Positions 12,001 through 24,500 of a stretch of 64,000 bases of DNA are shown in pieces (position 1 is the first letter of the stretch; the number at the start of each line of letters is the position of its first letter). The stretch covers positions 124,001-188,000 of the forward strand of contig CAJINV010000015.1 of assembly GCA_905178155.1 (NCBI GenBank), read 5' to 3'. Source of the DNA: Amoebophrya sp. A120 (lineage: Eukaryota; Sar; Dinophyceae; Syndiniales; Amoebophryaceae). The translations under genes were made by a program, and so were the position numbers. The notes under the pieces are model-generated. The model did no database searches. It saw only the letters and a list, made by a program, of their open reading frames with translations, and had not been told where the DNA came from.

Positions 12001-14506
12001 GGGCCTTTTATTGTCCGTGTTATAGCGACAAGGGAAGCCCAAACTCGAACACAGCACGGGAGTTTTTGACTTGCCTAGTGCACAAGTGGCACTCTCGTCC
12101 TGCAGGTTGTTTGTGTTGCTTCTAGACAAGACATCATGCCTTTTGAACGAAAATGAGGAAGAGAGGGGAGTTGTGCGCTACTCTCGACATACCAGCTGTT
12201 GATTCACGCGGAGCTTTTTTTTCAGCAAATAATCAAGTTCGGCCTGTAGTTCATCTGCTGGCTCAGCTGTGGCCGACGGGCCACGACCCTGCGGTCTCTG
12301 ATTTGCTCTGTCGTGAGCTTCCTTGGCTTCGTTATCCTCCTCTTCCGAATCCCAGTAGTCTGATTCTTGCAGCTCATCTTCGCGGCCCCTTTGCAGTCTC
12401 ATCTCTTCCAAAATCATCTCGTACCGCCCCTGCGCCCGCAAATTCCCGTAGCTCCAGACGGTTACTTTGAACAAATATCGGGGGGCGCCGGCAGATGTTG
12501 GGAGGACTACACTCTCCACTGTGGATATCCAAGAAAAAAAGTGTGTAAGTGTAGTAACTTTTTTATTGCAGGAATAGTATCACAGATTTGCTTTGCATGA
12601 CAGAGAAAACCTGTCATGCGTAGCTAGTACGCGAAAACACATATGAAAATAGCCTCTGATGCACATCCAGCATGACAAGTGTAACTGTTTTGCATTTTCT
12701 GCATCACAGATTTACACTTGCACAGTGTTTTTTTTTGCATAGTGGAGTCATGCTCCAGAAACAGCTCCTTCCACTCGAGGCGACGACTTACCTCCGCACC
12801 GGCCACATCATTTGATATTCCAGTAGCTGCGCCACTAGCCGCCTGCCGTGCAATATACTCCTGCTCCTCCGCCAGCGTTAGCCCTGTTTTCGCGAAAGCT
12901 AAAGTGGTCACGACGTTCTTCTGCAACGCGGACTTAATGCTGTTGCCTCTCTCGACGTCCCCAAGATCCGTCCGCCAATTCGTCCACTTATACATCGGCT
13001 GCAGCAGCATGACAAACGTTGCCTGCCACGAGCCGCTCCGCTCCGCGAGGCTGGACCCGGTTCCGTACGGAGTCAAAAGCACCTCCCCCCGGTGAATTTG
13101 GGATTGGGAAGTGATGGGAAAGAGCGAGAACTCGGAGTAAGTAGAGAACAAATCTACGTCCTCCTCGGAAGTAGTAGGACTAGCATCGTTCATATCTTCA
13201 CAGACGAGCGGTTTTGTCATGTGAAAAAAATGGTAATCTGCGAGAACTTTTTCTTTCCCTGGTCCGGTCTCGCTCTCAGGCGTTCTTTCCTCCACTACCA
13301 AATCATCTGCGGTGATTTCAACGGCATCTTCTTCTTCTGCAGCAGCTCCACGACCTTCCGTTCGTTCTCGTTCCGCAAGGGCGTCATCGCTCACCGACAG
13401 GGCGGAGAGAGAGTCGGCGGCGTCGGCGACTGCTGGATCCTCTTCTTCGTCTGCTTCTTCCTGGGCACCACTACGTTCTACTTCCTGGGCAGTACCACCA
13501 TCGAGGAACTGCGGTGGCATAGCCCACGAGCCGACGGGTAGGAAAGCTTCGTCGTCTTCCTCGTCATCTTCTTCCAGGTCATCTCTGCAGGGGTCCCCCT
13601 CCAGGTCCCCATGCTCCGATCCCGGCGCCTGTATCCTGAGTAAAAACGTCCCCACACCAGAGTCAGGATGGGGATTTTGCAACACAAACCTAGGAGCTTT
13701 GGGAGTCACGCATGACAAGTTGCACTCCGCAGTGTAGTGCAGGTTAGCAAGTGCAGCCGCATCACAGATTCATCTGCTCATCCTGTTCACAGCATCACAA
13801 ATTCCAAAACACGCTTGGAAATGGCTCTCATGGGGATGCGCATTACAAGTCTTACTGTCTTTGCAAATCTGCATTACAACTCTGGTGTGGGCACGTTTTT
13901 ACTCAGGATAGCCTGCGTCTCGACTTCATCCAGATCATCTAGATTTCGGTCGGAGGTTATTACAATGAAAAATGCCCCATCCCCGAACTTGGCAGGATTT
14001 GTATTGCAAACCTATGCAAATGAAACATTCGCCCTCGTGCATCTATCAGCATCACAGGTTTCCAATCGTGAATAGCAAAAATCTGTATTGCAAAGGACCC
14101 CAGCAAGAGCGGCGCTTGTCATGCAAGCAATGCGATACACGCCTAGAATCTGCATCAGAAAGATTCATACTCCTTTCATGCATGACAAAAAGTTTTCATT
14201 TGGAAACTTCGCATCACAAATTTTTGCAACTTTGGGGGTGGGGAAATTTTTCACTGTAATAGAGGTCGGGATTTTCAGGTTCAGCAGATACTCCTTGTTG
14301 CGATCCTTTCGCGAAACCAACCGCAAGTTGACAATCGGATCGCCGCTGCAGTTGAAGCAATCATCCGTGGTGATGCTCTGGATGGAAATGCCGTCGCCGA
14401 GATGTTTCTGTTCGTTCACGACAGCTGCCAGGGCCAAGGCGGTTTTCTCATTGCCACTGCTGCTGGCGAGCAGCAGAAGCAGGGTTCTTGCGAGAAAGTT
14501 TTGCAT
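1..14506 (-). CDS. Gene 1: giant FLEHD-module protein, 5' 2,119 codons (3' end outside window)
   Basis: Fourteen exons (14506-14262, 13957-13911, 13631-12742, 12525-12193, 11924-10747, 10467-10408, 10133-9669, 9338-9256, 4356-4309, 4006-3060, 2792-2423, 2160-2113, 1962-635, 375-1) join in one frame when each introner plus one 5-bp duplication and one GT-AG intron are removed: 6,357 nt, no stop. The start ATG opens a hydrophobic signal (MQNFLARTLLLLLASS), so the protein is probably secreted or membrane-anchored. Acidic stretches lie near residues 100-180. FLEHD/AWDY modules lie near residues 382-420, 745-835, 1127-1170 and 1690-1725. Segments like a PH-domain last helix (VDYLFETQSAEERDHW, FTAPSEHVAAQWVKVL) lie near 525-550 and 1320-1345. 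Gene 2 is a tandem paralogue upstream. I do not recognise the protein; the PH resemblance is by eye. Function is unknown. Confidence 0.85.
376..634. mobile_element. Introner IE1, family A
   Basis: 259 bp inside a gene 1 exon. Ends TATGCATTGCAAA / TTTACATTTGATA, with the family A core GTCTGGGTCTGG next to both ends. Perfect 5-bp duplication TCGCA; removal joins ...NANCEQDC... in frame. Confidence 0.9.
1963..2112. mobile_element. Introner IE2, family D
   Basis: 150 bp, the short family with terminal core GCAAAAGTATCGTACTCG in inverted orientation at both ends. Perfect duplication CCGCT. Separated from IE3 by only a 48-nt exon. Confidence 0.9.
2161..2422. mobile_element. Introner IE3, family A
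   Basis: 262 bp, family A core at both ends, perfect duplication CAAGG. The left terminus is CATGG instead of TATGG. Confidence 0.9.
2793..3059. mobile_element. Introner IE4, family A
   Basis: 267 bp, family A core at both ends, perfect duplication TCTAC. On the coding strand the exon reads GTAGA|TATC...GATA|GTAGA, so no GT-AG pair falls at the element edges. Confidence 0.9.
4007..4308. mobile_element. Introner IE5, family B
   Basis: 302 bp, family B ends (AAACGTCCCCACCCCAGAG and its inverse). Perfect duplication TCGGG. Lies 48 nt from the giant introner IE6. Confidence 0.9.
4400..5303. repeat. GC-rich low-complexity DNA inserted in IE6
   Basis: Begins with imperfect repeats of GGGGTGTGTTCTGGGGT and clustered CCCGACCCCGG, then short repeats of GGGGCGTAGCC / GCCGTAGCC around 4,900-5,000. 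Stop-free stretches exist in several frames, but I see no protein signature. It appears to be non-coding filler. Confidence 0.6.
5304..8838. repeat. Minisatellite, about 185 copies of a 19-bp unit, inside IE6
   Basis: The unit is TCTCCTTGACAGCCTCGAA. It alternates almost perfectly with a CCAA-ending version, giving a 38-bp dimer. A third variant (TCTTGCA at the 3' half) occurs near both ends and once inside near 6,020. Degenerate units lie at the right border (8,570-8,838). Because 19 is not a multiple of 3 and the unit has no stop on the minus strand, all three minus frames stay open for over 1,100 codons. That is an arithmetic by-product. Confidence 0.97.
8914..8987. repeat. Tandem duplication of a 37-bp GC-rich unit
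   Basis: Two adjacent copies of a unit starting CCATGGGGCGCGGCGCCGAC lie just right of the minisatellite, within the DNA inserted in IE6. Confidence 0.85.
9339..9668. mobile_element. Introner IE7, family C
   Basis: 330 bp, family C ends (GGAAAAATCCCCCCTCCCC and inverse). Duplication GACTT/GAGTT (one mismatch). Removal joins ...SRATLWDIFSS... in frame. Confidence 0.8.
10134..10407. mobile_element. Introner IE8, family A
   Basis: 274 bp, family A core at both ends, perfect duplication TCTCT. Removal joins ...TSNERAQGG... in frame. Confidence 0.9.
10468..10746. mobile_element. Introner IE9, family B
   Basis: 279 bp, family B ends. The right terminus is mutated (GGACA for GGATA) and the duplication is no longer recognisable (TTTCG/CTTCT). 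Removing element plus 5 bp still restores frame (...LACRSWYEDL...). Confidence 0.75.
11925..12192 (-). other. Canonical GT-AG spliceosomal intron in gene 1
   Basis: On the coding strand the donor is CTG|GTATGTCG and the acceptor GCATAG|GGGGAG. Splicing joins ...NQQL to GERDAKEF... in phase 0. It has no target duplication and no introner terminal repeat. It is the only conventional intron in the two giant genes, so the host splices GT-AG normally and the introner boundaries are the exception. Confidence 0.8.
12526..12741. mobile_element. Introner IE10, family H, inside a FLEHD module
   Basis: 216 bp, ends TATCCAAGAAAAAAAGTG and its inverse form. Perfect duplication GTGGA. It splits the module as FLEHDST|VESVV; IE36 and IE42 hit the same spot of related modules. 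Confidence 0.88.
13632..13910. mobile_element. Introner IE11, family B
   Basis: 279 bp, ends TATCCTGAGTAAAAACG and inverse, perfect duplication GCCTG. Nearly the reverse complement of IE25 along its whole length. Confidence 0.93.
13958..14261. mobile_element. Introner IE12, family C
   Basis: 304 bp, ends TATTACAATGAAAAATGCCC / TTTTTCACTGTAATA, perfect duplication GAGGT. First intron of gene 1; removal joins ...KIPTSDRNLDD... in frame. Confidence 0.85.
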
Positions 14507-14710
14507 CGCCGCGTGCAGTGAGAGTATAGGAATTTATTTTTTTTACCGCCGCGGTAAAAATACTTTATTTTACACGACGAGAACAAGATGTGGAAAAGAT
14601 TAAATGCGGATTCACATGGTATACTTTATCCATCGCGTTCGATTCTCCTTCGGAGAACGGAGAGGGATGCTATCAAAATGGCGAACGAGCGAAGCCCTTA
14701 AGTTGATAGT

Positions 14711-14749
14711 ACGTGTGGTTGAGACGAGGTGGTAGTAACAACTCGCTCC
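14711..14749 (+). repeat. 39-bp dispersed repeat, copy 1
   Basis: Contains GGTTGAGACGAGGTGGTAGT followed by AACAACTCGCTCC. It borders the left side of a GC-rich cassette. Confidence 0.85.
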
Positions 14750-15180
14750 CACCGAGGGGTCCTGCAGACCACCTCAAGGGGAGGAGCGCGAGGGGGGGCG
14801 CCGCTTGGAGGCGTTCGTAGGTACCACTCGAAGGGGCGCCGCGGGAAGGCGCCCGCCCCCCGAGGCGCCCCGAAGGCACGCCGCGGGGCCTGGCGGGATG
14901 GAAGCGGAAATGCCCTGCATCAAGTTCGCGACGCCCGAGGCCCCACGCAAGGGGTATCGAAGGCCCCTCGAGCAGTGCCGGAGACTTCCCGAAGAGGTGT
15001 TGAAGACCCCCCCGTGGGGGCAGCACGGGGCGGGGCGCCGCTTGGAAGCGTCCGCCCGGCCGGGGCTCCCCGAAAGTCGCCCCCCCGGGGGGTATGGCGG
15101 CCGGGGATTTCGCAGAGGCGCAGGCAAGCCCGCGGGCTGAAGGCGAAGACCAAGCCTACGGGGTGCCGAAGATAGATAGC

Positions 15181-15219
15181 ACGCGTGGTTGAGACGAGGT
15201 GGTGGTGACAACTCGCTCC
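15181..15219 (+). repeat. 39-bp dispersed repeat, copy 2
   Basis: Same 39-bp core as copy 1 with a few substitutions, followed by CTGTATATATAATT. It separates the two GC-rich cassettes. Confidence 0.85.
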
Positions 15220-16298
15220 TGTATATATAATTTCGCCTTCACTGCGCAATTCACCCATAGGATGAAGGCGCGCGCAACTGAATAGAAGCGCAAGTTGTGA
15301 GACAGAGCGCGCCTCAGACCGAATCGCACGATGCCCTGCGACGGTCACACTGGCAGCAAACAGAAAACCCGGCCGGCACAGCGAGTTACAGTGAGCAAGC
15401 CACGCAAGCCAGGCTCTCGAACCCCACAGAGCCACGTCCCGGACGTAAAGGTGGGCCAAGCCGTGGGACACGACATGGGCCGCCGGACGCGTTCCCCAAA
15501 TGTGACTAAATGCCGGGGCGGCCCGGAGCTGTCAGGGACAGAGAGCCGGGCGCGCGGGGCTGCGGAGCTAGGTAGCGAAATCGTGGAACAGTGCCGGCGC
15601 GTAATCCCTGCAGCGAAGTGAGGGGACCGGGCGAAGCTGTGGGGGTTTGCTCCCGGGTGTGTCTAGTGAATGTCTGCCCGGGAAAGTTCCACGGGCTTGT
15701 TACCAGGCGAAGACAGCGCAAAGCGCGGCGACGTGAACGTGATGCTTCAGCCCGAAGAATTTTGCTTCATCAGATCGGCAAAGCGCTCCCAGGCACGCTG
15801 GATGAATCGAACAACAACAGAGAAGTCCGCTACAGGAGAAGAAGCAATCAAGACTGCGCGAAGACGGACAGCTGACTACCCCTCGCCCCCACACCAACCG
15901 CTGAACCCCTTCGACTGTGCTCACTGCCTAAGCAATGAACACCGGCGGACCGACGCCGAGGAGCGAAGGACGGAGTTGCAGTGCCGGTAGGCAACGCAAC
16001 TCAGCTCTCCTTCCGAGTCAGCACTCCTGATACCCCTGCGCGAGAGGTCTGGTCACGTCGTGATGACACAACCAAACGTCAACGCAAAAGCTGCAACGAA
16101 GAAGTCACGAACCGCGAAAGGGCGCAACAACGACGTCGCGAACGCACGACCCCACCCCAACACCCGCAGGCGGCTTCATCGAAGTCACACACGCGGACGG
16201 AGGAGCACCTATATCAACCGGCGCCCCCGGTATGCGACCCACTGTCTACAGACCGCCGCCACCTGCGGGGCTGTGGGGCTGCGCGTCCAGGGTTGAGC

Positions 16299-16337
16299 AC
16301 GCATGGTTGAGACGAGGTGGTAGGAACAACTCGCTCC
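16299..16337 (+). repeat. 39-bp dispersed repeat, copy 3
   Basis: Same core, followed by CTGTATATATCTGG like copy 2. It marks the right border of the second GC-rich cassette, after which base composition falls sharply. Confidence 0.85.
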
Positions 16338-18597
16338 TGTATATATCTGGTTCTTTTTCTGTTGAAAATTGTATCGAAAGTCAGTTACTAATACTATTAA
16401 TCGTGTGCGTGTAGGCGTTTATGTGAAAATGTGATGAGTGCGCAACTGTGTGCTCTACTACTTTTCCATCAAGACAAAAATATGGCTTTCCGCCTCTGGC
16501 CCAACATATGTATTTTTTTTGGGTCTAGATTAACGAGGTTGTTAGTCGTAGCTTGTGGATAGAAGTAACTTGTGCCTGTAAGAAAGTTGGTGCGTTGGGG
16601 TTACTACATGTGGAATAAATCTGTTCTAAGTAAAGTATTTTTGTTCTGTACACAACTCCACCTCGAATATGTTTTCTCTTGCTATCTCTATCTATGAAAC
16701 AAAAGCGAATTTTGTATGATTTTCCTAGATGAAATGTTGCGCTTCAGATACAGTCAGGACTGGGGTTAGTGGTCACGAAGATTGTCTTCACATTCAGGTT
16801 TATCGTGAGCCGTACCCACCACGCATATTTATCGAGCTGTGATGGTGTGCCAGCGTGTACTAGGGGAGGCGGAGAGGCGGATTAATACTGCAAGTAGAGC
16901 GTTCATCCCACTGTAGCTCAGGTACTACAGGTTGAGCACGCCCAACAGATTTTCGAGCACGTCGGCTACAAGACAGCGGCGATCTGTGCTGCACATCACG
17001 TATAATACAATTTGGGATCAATAGCACCACGCGTTGCCAGAGAGAAAAGATGAGATCTGTAGTTCTACCTACTTATTGAATGCCGGCGAGAGCAGCTGGG
17101 GCACTTGATCTGCAGAGATCTGAGTCCTCACCGTGCTTCGTCACTTGATGTTGAGAGCTCACTACTATTAACTCCCACTTGCTTCCTCGTCCATGAAACA
17201 AGATCCTTCACAAGGACCACCACACGGCACACGCTAATCCAGTGCAAAGACTTCTTCATTCGATCATCTTTTCATCTGTGCCGTGTTCATCGGACACCAT
17301 CTTCCGGAGCGTGCTAGGAACAAGAACCCCTGTGTTGAGCGTGCCGTTCATCGGTCTTGATCTTTTTGTGCTTTTTTCACGAAACACGCGGTCCGGAGTG
17401 CTCTCATAAGTAGTACTAGCATAACATCAGGGGCCGTAATGGGCCAACGCCAGGTGGCGAGTGCTTCTGCATCTTCTGCGAGCAGATTTAAAGCTTCTCT
17501 GACTGTCCGTGTGCTTCTTGCTTCTTGGGCTCCTGAAAAAGCATCTTTCTCATGCGCGTTCTTTCATCATGGCAAAAACTACATCGAGTTGTGTATGAAA
17601 ATTCGGTGCAACAATCGTTGCAAGTATCTTCCATTTCTGCTAAAGCGCTAGATGTGTCGAAGCCTCCGCATCATCCTCCTACAAATACTTCTATGATGTT
17701 GTCATTATTTATGCCTGCGGTAGTTGCTCAGAAGTTCATTGAAGGCGAAAAAGGACGGGTGACTTTCTTTCTGGCAATCAGATCGAACTATATCATGATG
17801 TTTGAAAAGACGGGCACTATATTCCCTCTTCTGTTGTGAGTTCGCGGCGTGCAGCAAATGTGGTATGCGTTGTACTCGACATGCGTAGTTGTTGTACTTA
17901 CGTCCCGTCACCACTGCTTTCTGTTCTCGTCCTTGTGGTCATGCCAAGAAAACGCCCGGGGAAAACGGCTTCCCATAGACATCTTCTGTGGAAATACTCT
18001 GCGACATAACTTTTGTATAAATCTCGCTCAAAAAGCAAAAGCGGCAATGGGTGAATATGAATCGCTGTGTTGGGAGCTGCCCGCGATCGGACCGATGAGT
18101 CAAAGTCGTCTCTTCGGTTCAAATAAATCGTTGATTGAGTATAGTAGGCGTGCGTGACTGCTTATCCTCATGCTAAAACTCTTCTACATTTTTTGTATCA
18201 ACATGTAGCCTTGCATTCTACATCTATGGTGGTGATTCTCTAGCGCGTTAGAATCTCACCGAATTCTACACTAAGCTGAGGGGTGGAAAAGCTTGGGGAA
18301 AAAATTTTGTCGAAATTATCAAAGCGCGACACTTTTTTTCATTTTTTCTTTTGGTTGACCTTGTAGGTAACTTCGCAGGTCAAGCTAAGGATACGGACCT
18401 CAGCTGCTGCTGGTATTGAACTTTTCACGATATTTTGGTTTTTGTCATTGGATGTTTATTGCATAAAATCGAGTTAAGTAATATGAAGCCGTGGTAGAGC
18501 AGGGTACTAAAACGTGTTTACTCACGTGTCTTGTACACGTGGTCCTGGGCCCCACGACGCTTATGGTCTGCTTAGCTGTTCCTGAAGATTTACTTCT

Positions 18598-21500
18598 TCA
18601 CCCGAACACGTCCCGCTCTGCCGAATACGGCTCCGGACCTCCTGCCGCTCCAACTCCCGCCGCTTGGGCAGCCGCAGTAACACCACCGAAGAACCCGGCC
18701 ATCATCTGGGGAAAATTATCCATTCCCGCGAAGCCACACACCAAGCGGAAGAAGATCTGCAAGGGGTGGTCCTTGTACTCCGGCCCGAAGAGGGCTAGCT
18801 CCTTGTCCTTCGTGCTGTTCTCCTGCAAAATCGCCGCGAAGGTGATCGCGAACCCCTTAAACGCCTCCTCCTGCAGCAATTTGTTTCGCGTCAGGTCGAG
18901 CGAGTAGGACACTTTGATCGCGGTCTGCTGCGGGGGTAACGTTTGCAGTGGCTGTATCCTGAGCAAAAACGCTCCCATCCCAGAGTTGTGATGCAAGTTT
19001 GCATGCCAGAAACGTTTGTTCTCATGCGGAGACCCATGAGAAGCATTTGCTTTTGGTGCTTTGAGATTTGTGATGCTCAAATCGGCATGATATGCGAGAT
19101 CTGTGATGTTGCTGCACTGGCTAAAGACGACAAAGTAAAGCGCGAGTCTAAATTTGTCATGCGCAACAACCAAAGCTTGCTGATTTGTCTAGCAGGTTTC
19201 CCACCTTGAATACGGGGTGTTGACGTTTTTTGCTCAGGATAGGCTTCGCGTTGCGCTGCACGAACGCGACGATGCTGCGCCGCACTCGCTCCACCTTCTC
19301 CATGGGGTCCGCGACGTACCGCTTAAAGGAGTCCGACCGGAAATATTCCCACTTTGCGTTTTCCCGCAACTCGCGATTCACGTGGGTGAAAACTTTGTTC
19401 ACCAGTTCTTCTGTGAAGAACCCACCTGTCGCCTGGCTCAGGCCGGCCACCGAAGCGTATTGTTCATCGCGCCTGGAGATGCCGGCCGGCGAGCCCTTGA
19501 TGAGGTCCATCCACCTGTGGAGAATCTCGGCCACCACACTGTTCATCACGGTGCGCATAATCATGACGTTGAGCAAATGGACCCCGGATTTCGTCGGGAT
19601 CACCAGTTTATGCATTGCAAATATGTCATCTGAGTCTGGAAGATTCTGAGACTTGTCATGCACGTTTTGCATGAGCCATGACGTCTGTGATGCATGCCCT
19701 AGCATCACAGATTTCTTGAGGGCCTCTTGATGCCTATTCCGCATGACAAATGCACTCTCCGCGTAGCAAGAATTGCATTCCTTTTGCTGCTCATGCAATA
19801 CAGATTTTTTTAGAATCCAAATGCAGCATCACAAGTTCGGATTGTTCCAGACCCAGACATATTTGCATTTGATACAGTTGCCCGTGCCACTCGGAGTCCG
19901 TGGGGAGTAGCAAGTCTTCGAAGAAGAACTGCTTCGCCTTCTTCGTCACCACGTGGTGTATCCCACGAAAAAACTGTTTCACTGTGATGGTTTTGCAAGA
20001 TCTGCATCACAAGTTTGTTACACATGACACTGAAAATTTGCCATGCGCGTTTCCCAAGCGAAAAGACGCTTAAAAATCCATGGTATTGCAGGTGTAGCAA
20101 GACAAACACTTTGGTGTTTCGTTCTCTGCATCACAAGTTCACAGTGAAACAGTTTTTTCTTGCGATATGGTGTTCCAAATAGTCTATGAAATCATCCGCA
20201 TCGTTGATATCGGCTAAGCCCTTCCGGTTCCGGTACTCTCTGGACTTGATCTTCTCTTCCGTATCCTCCGCGGTCTTTTCTATGCAAGCAAAAAACTATG
20301 TGAGTGTAAGTCTGTGATGCAGAAAATGCAAAACTGTTACACTTGTCATGCTGGATGTGTGTCATAGGCTACTCTCATACGTGTTTCCACGTACTAGCTG
20401 CGCATGACAGGTTCTTTTCCCTGTAATGCAAAGCGAACTTGTGTTGCTGTTTTTCCTACAAAGGTACACTTGCACAGTTTTTTTGCTGGATATTTTCCAA
20501 GCCTCTCACGATCGACTTCCAGGCGACGAACATGTTTTCGTCTTTCACAATCAAGTCTATCCTGTGCAAAAACATCCCCACACCATAGTCAAGATGAGAA
20601 GTCTGCAACACAAATCCCAAAGTTTTTTGAGTTCTGCATGACAAATCTGGCGCCATAGTGTAATCCTGTTTACTTAGCTAGTTAAGCCGCAGCACAGATG
20701 TAGCACATCATGCCGATTGGAGCATAACAAATTGCCAAAGACCACTAAAAAATGCCTCTCATGGGACTCCGCATGAGAAGCATTTTTACCGTGCAGATCT
20801 GCATGACAACTCTGGGGTGGGGACGTTTTTACATAGGATAAAGTCACCGGACTCATCTTCCTCGACATCCTTGCCGCTGGCGCGCATGCGGTCCCGCAGC
20901 ATTTTTTTCGTGTCAAAGTGGTTCGTTTCGGATCCAAACATCCAAGTCTGCATCGTGTTCAAGTAAAACACAGTCCTCTTCAGCTGGGAGTACGCATATT
21001 CCAGTTTGAACGCGGTCGGGATGTACTGCGTTCCACTACCATCCTTCTTGGTTAGCACCTGCAAATTACTCGTGTGTGGGTTCACGGTCGATAGTATTGA
21101 GAGGAAAAAACCCCCCTCCCCATATCGAACAGGTACGCTTCCGAAAATTTGTCTTGCTGATTTGAGACCACAAATCACGTCTGTCTTGCAAGAAGACAAA
21201 TGCAGAGGCTTCCGCGCCATTATGGAAGCGCTTTGGCATGCTGTTGGGCCTAGAGGACAGCCGTAGGCCTAGACCCAAACGTCCCTCTCTAGGGTGCGGA
21301 TCTGGCTGCGATTCCGTATTGCAAGATAGCGCGCATTTGTGTACACAAATCCTGCATCACAGATTTCCCATTCGATATGGGGTGGGGGCTTTTTTCATTT
21401 TGATAGATAAGAGCCACGAGTCCCAGGCTGAGAGCTTCATCTCTGTGCCGTCCTGCCGGATGCCGGTCTTGTGTTGGTGCTCGGTCACATGGTCTTGTTG

Positions 21501-24500
21501 GTCGAACACCAGTTTCGCCGCTTTGTCTTCTTCCAGAACGTACAGTAATTGCCGCGACCGCTTGGAGAAGAGGGAAAAGGTATATGTGATTTTCACAACT
21601 CCCAGCAGGTGGCTGTCTTTCATGTAGTCGACCGTACTTCGCATCGCTTCCACCACCGGGTTGCATTTGCCATTCTCCCCCTCCGGAAGCTTCTTGCCCA
21701 TCCAGTCGAAAATCAGCAGCATCGACTCCCCGCAGGACCGTTCTTCCTCGCCTGCATCATCGCCGGACACAAAACTCGAGAGCTGTTGCAGCGCCTCGGT
21801 GACGCGGAAGTCTTCCCGTGTCGACAACAATTTTGACACCGGGGTCGGCATAGTGGCCAGGGCCGTGTCCAAACTGCCTTGCAAAAACCCCGGGTTCTCT
21901 GCGTGCCAGTCCTCGACTTGCTCTGCCGTCTTAAACACGTTGTTCGATGGAAGATCTCGTTGAAGTGGGAAACGGTTACTCACTTCCTCGTTCACATTGA
22001 GCTCCAGTTTTGCCAGCACCGCGTGCTTCATCTGGTTGATGAGTTCGTCCACCTTCTGCTTCGTCTCTTGGGCAGTCACGTATGAAGTGCAAATCTGTCA
22101 GGGTCTGGAAGAGTGGATCTTGTAATGCGTATCTTGTATTCGTGGAAAATCTGTGTTGCATGAGCAGCAAAAGAAAAGCTTCCTTTGTCATGCAAAAACG
22201 CGATTTGTAATGCGTGCTAGGCATCAACAGGCCTCTGAAAAGCTTGTCATGCCTGGCTGTCATTGCAAGCGCTTCAATCATGCGCAACTCAGCATCACAG
22301 GTGTCCAGACCCAGACATATTTGCACTTCATATCATGCCCGGGATGGCAACGCCGGTCGGGTACAGCGTCTTGACAAACTGGGTTGTCCCCTCGTGAATG
22401 ATCTCGCGAGCGGGATTTATCCTGAGTAAAAACGTCCCCACACCAGAGTCAAGATGGGAAATCTGCTAGACAAATCGGCAAGCTTTGGGAGTTGTGCATG
22501 ACAAGTTTCCGTCTGTAGTATAGTGGTGCATAGCAAGGCAAGCCGCATGAGAAAGCCAATTTCTCATCCTGTTTACAGCATTACAAATGCCAAACAACGA
22601 GTGGAAATACCTCTCATGGGGATGCGCATTGCAAATGTTCCTGTCATTGCGCATTTGCATTACAACTCTGGGGTGGGGACGTTTTTACAAAGGATAGGAT
22701 TTAAGATGTGTTCTTCCCACTGCTGCAACGCCTGGGTTCGCACCGAAACCTCCTGCGACAGACCCATTTGCTGCAGCATCACATTGTTTACCATGGGGCA
22801 GTCTCTCTCCAGGGCCTCCTGGCCTGCAATCGCAGCTCTCAACTTCTCCTCGCCGGTATGCCTTGCTGCTTGCGCCTTGTCATATCATATGTGAAAACGT
22901 CCCCACGACCCCAGAGTCAAGTTGGGAACTTTTAGCAACACAAATCCAAGAGTTTTGGGAGCCACGGACGTGTGACAAATTGCACTCCGTAGTGTAGTAG
23001 TGCATGTTAGCAAGGACAACAGCATCACAAATCCACCTGCTGATCCTGTTTACAGCATCACAAATTCCAGAACACGATTGGAAATGCCTCTCATGGGGAT
23101 GCGCATTACAAATCTTCCTGTGACTGCAAATCTGCTTGACAACAATGTATGGTGTGGGGACGCTTTTACTCAGGATATGTCAAGAATGTTCATTAACGAC
23201 TTGTAGGCCTCCGTCGCGACCATCTTCCCCCACACCAGGGAAACAAAGCCGCCGAGAAAGGCATCGAAAGCTTTCTTTTGGAACTTGTTGGCCACATCAC
23301 TTGTTCTCGAAGCAGCTCCTGTCATACTGTCGTCCTGCACCACGTTCGTGACCAGCAACGTCACACCGGTCGAGACCCCGGCCATCATTGCGTCCATGTG
23401 CTTTTTATCAAGTGCAAAAATGTCTGGGTCTGGAAGAGTGTAAACTTGTCATGCAGATTTTGCATGACCCCTGAGGTCTGGAATGCGGGACCTAGCATGA
23501 CAGACTCTGCGAGGTCTCTGATTTGATTTGATTTGATTTGATTTGCACACTTACAGTCTGTTTACCGTGCGAGGCACGTTTGTCAGAGATCGTCTGTCGA
23601 TCGTACTTAGCTCTTGACTGGAGGTGTCAAGCAGCTCGTGCTCCTGGCTGAAGTGGTGCCAGGCAGCACCATCAGTGTTTTTTCCATTTTTCCAGAACGT
23701 GAATGGAGTGCACTACTAAAGCTCATGCGTGTCTTTCATCACGCATCATCTTCTTCAAACATGAGCCCCAGAGTAGGCTCGCACAGGACTGTCGTGCTTG
23801 CTGTGCGTCGTTATCGCGTGGTTGTGTGTGTCGGTGAAGGCGTAGATGATGATGAAGAACAGCACTGGCGTTGTGACACAAGTCGAAAGACGGTGCCACT
23901 ACTGCTGCTTCCCTCCGTTGCCCTTCTTGCCGCCCTTGCCCTTGCCCTTGCCCTTCTTGCCGCCCTTCTTTTTCACGTTGCCGTTACCATTGGCATGGCC
24001 ACCGTTGTCGTATTCCTTCGGCTTGCCCATCTGCATCGGTTTCAACTTCAGACTACGACTGAAGTACTTGCGGAAGGGATTGTTGTCGACGACACGGGCC
24101 AGATCCATCACCTTGCTGTGGTGCTCGCCGAGGTGAAACACGATCTGGATCCAGTTGTTGTTCTTCCAGTTGATGTACTCAACCAGTTCCGGGGCGTCCG
24201 AGATCGAACGCCACAAGTCCACAAAAGCATCCTTCTTGGCGGCGAAATCGGCTTTCTGGGCGTCGGTCCAGTCGTCCTGGAGCTCCTTGAGCTCGGTGGT
24301 ACCGTCGTCCTTGGTCTGGTACTCCATCTGCTTGGCCGACGGCTGGGCACCCTGGAAATGAGTACCCATCAGACGCAAGAACGTCTTCTTCTGCTCCTTG
24401 TCGAAGTTCTGCAGGAAGTCGCCGTTGGGGGAGTTGTCTTTCCGCGGCCAGCGGATCTCCGGGTGGTTGAACTGCACCATCAGGCAGCGCTCTTTTTCGA

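Larger units (their letters stand above)
14507..18597. other. Intergenic region between genes 2 and 1; no gene seen
   Basis: About 4.1 kb between the stop of gene 2 and the start of gene 1 (both minus strand), so it should hold the gene 2 3' UTR and the gene 1 promoter. 14,750-16,300 is GC-rich with internal repeats (for example GGGGCGCCGCTTGGA near 14,800 and 15,025). 16,350-18,590 is AT-richer. I see no exon with convincing codon structure and no clear promoter element. Confidence 0.5.

Noticed and set aside
14729-15175. Overlapping GC-rich open frames on both strands
   Set aside because: Low-complexity GC-rich repeats with frames open on both strands; no splice signals, domain or codon pattern like the real exons.
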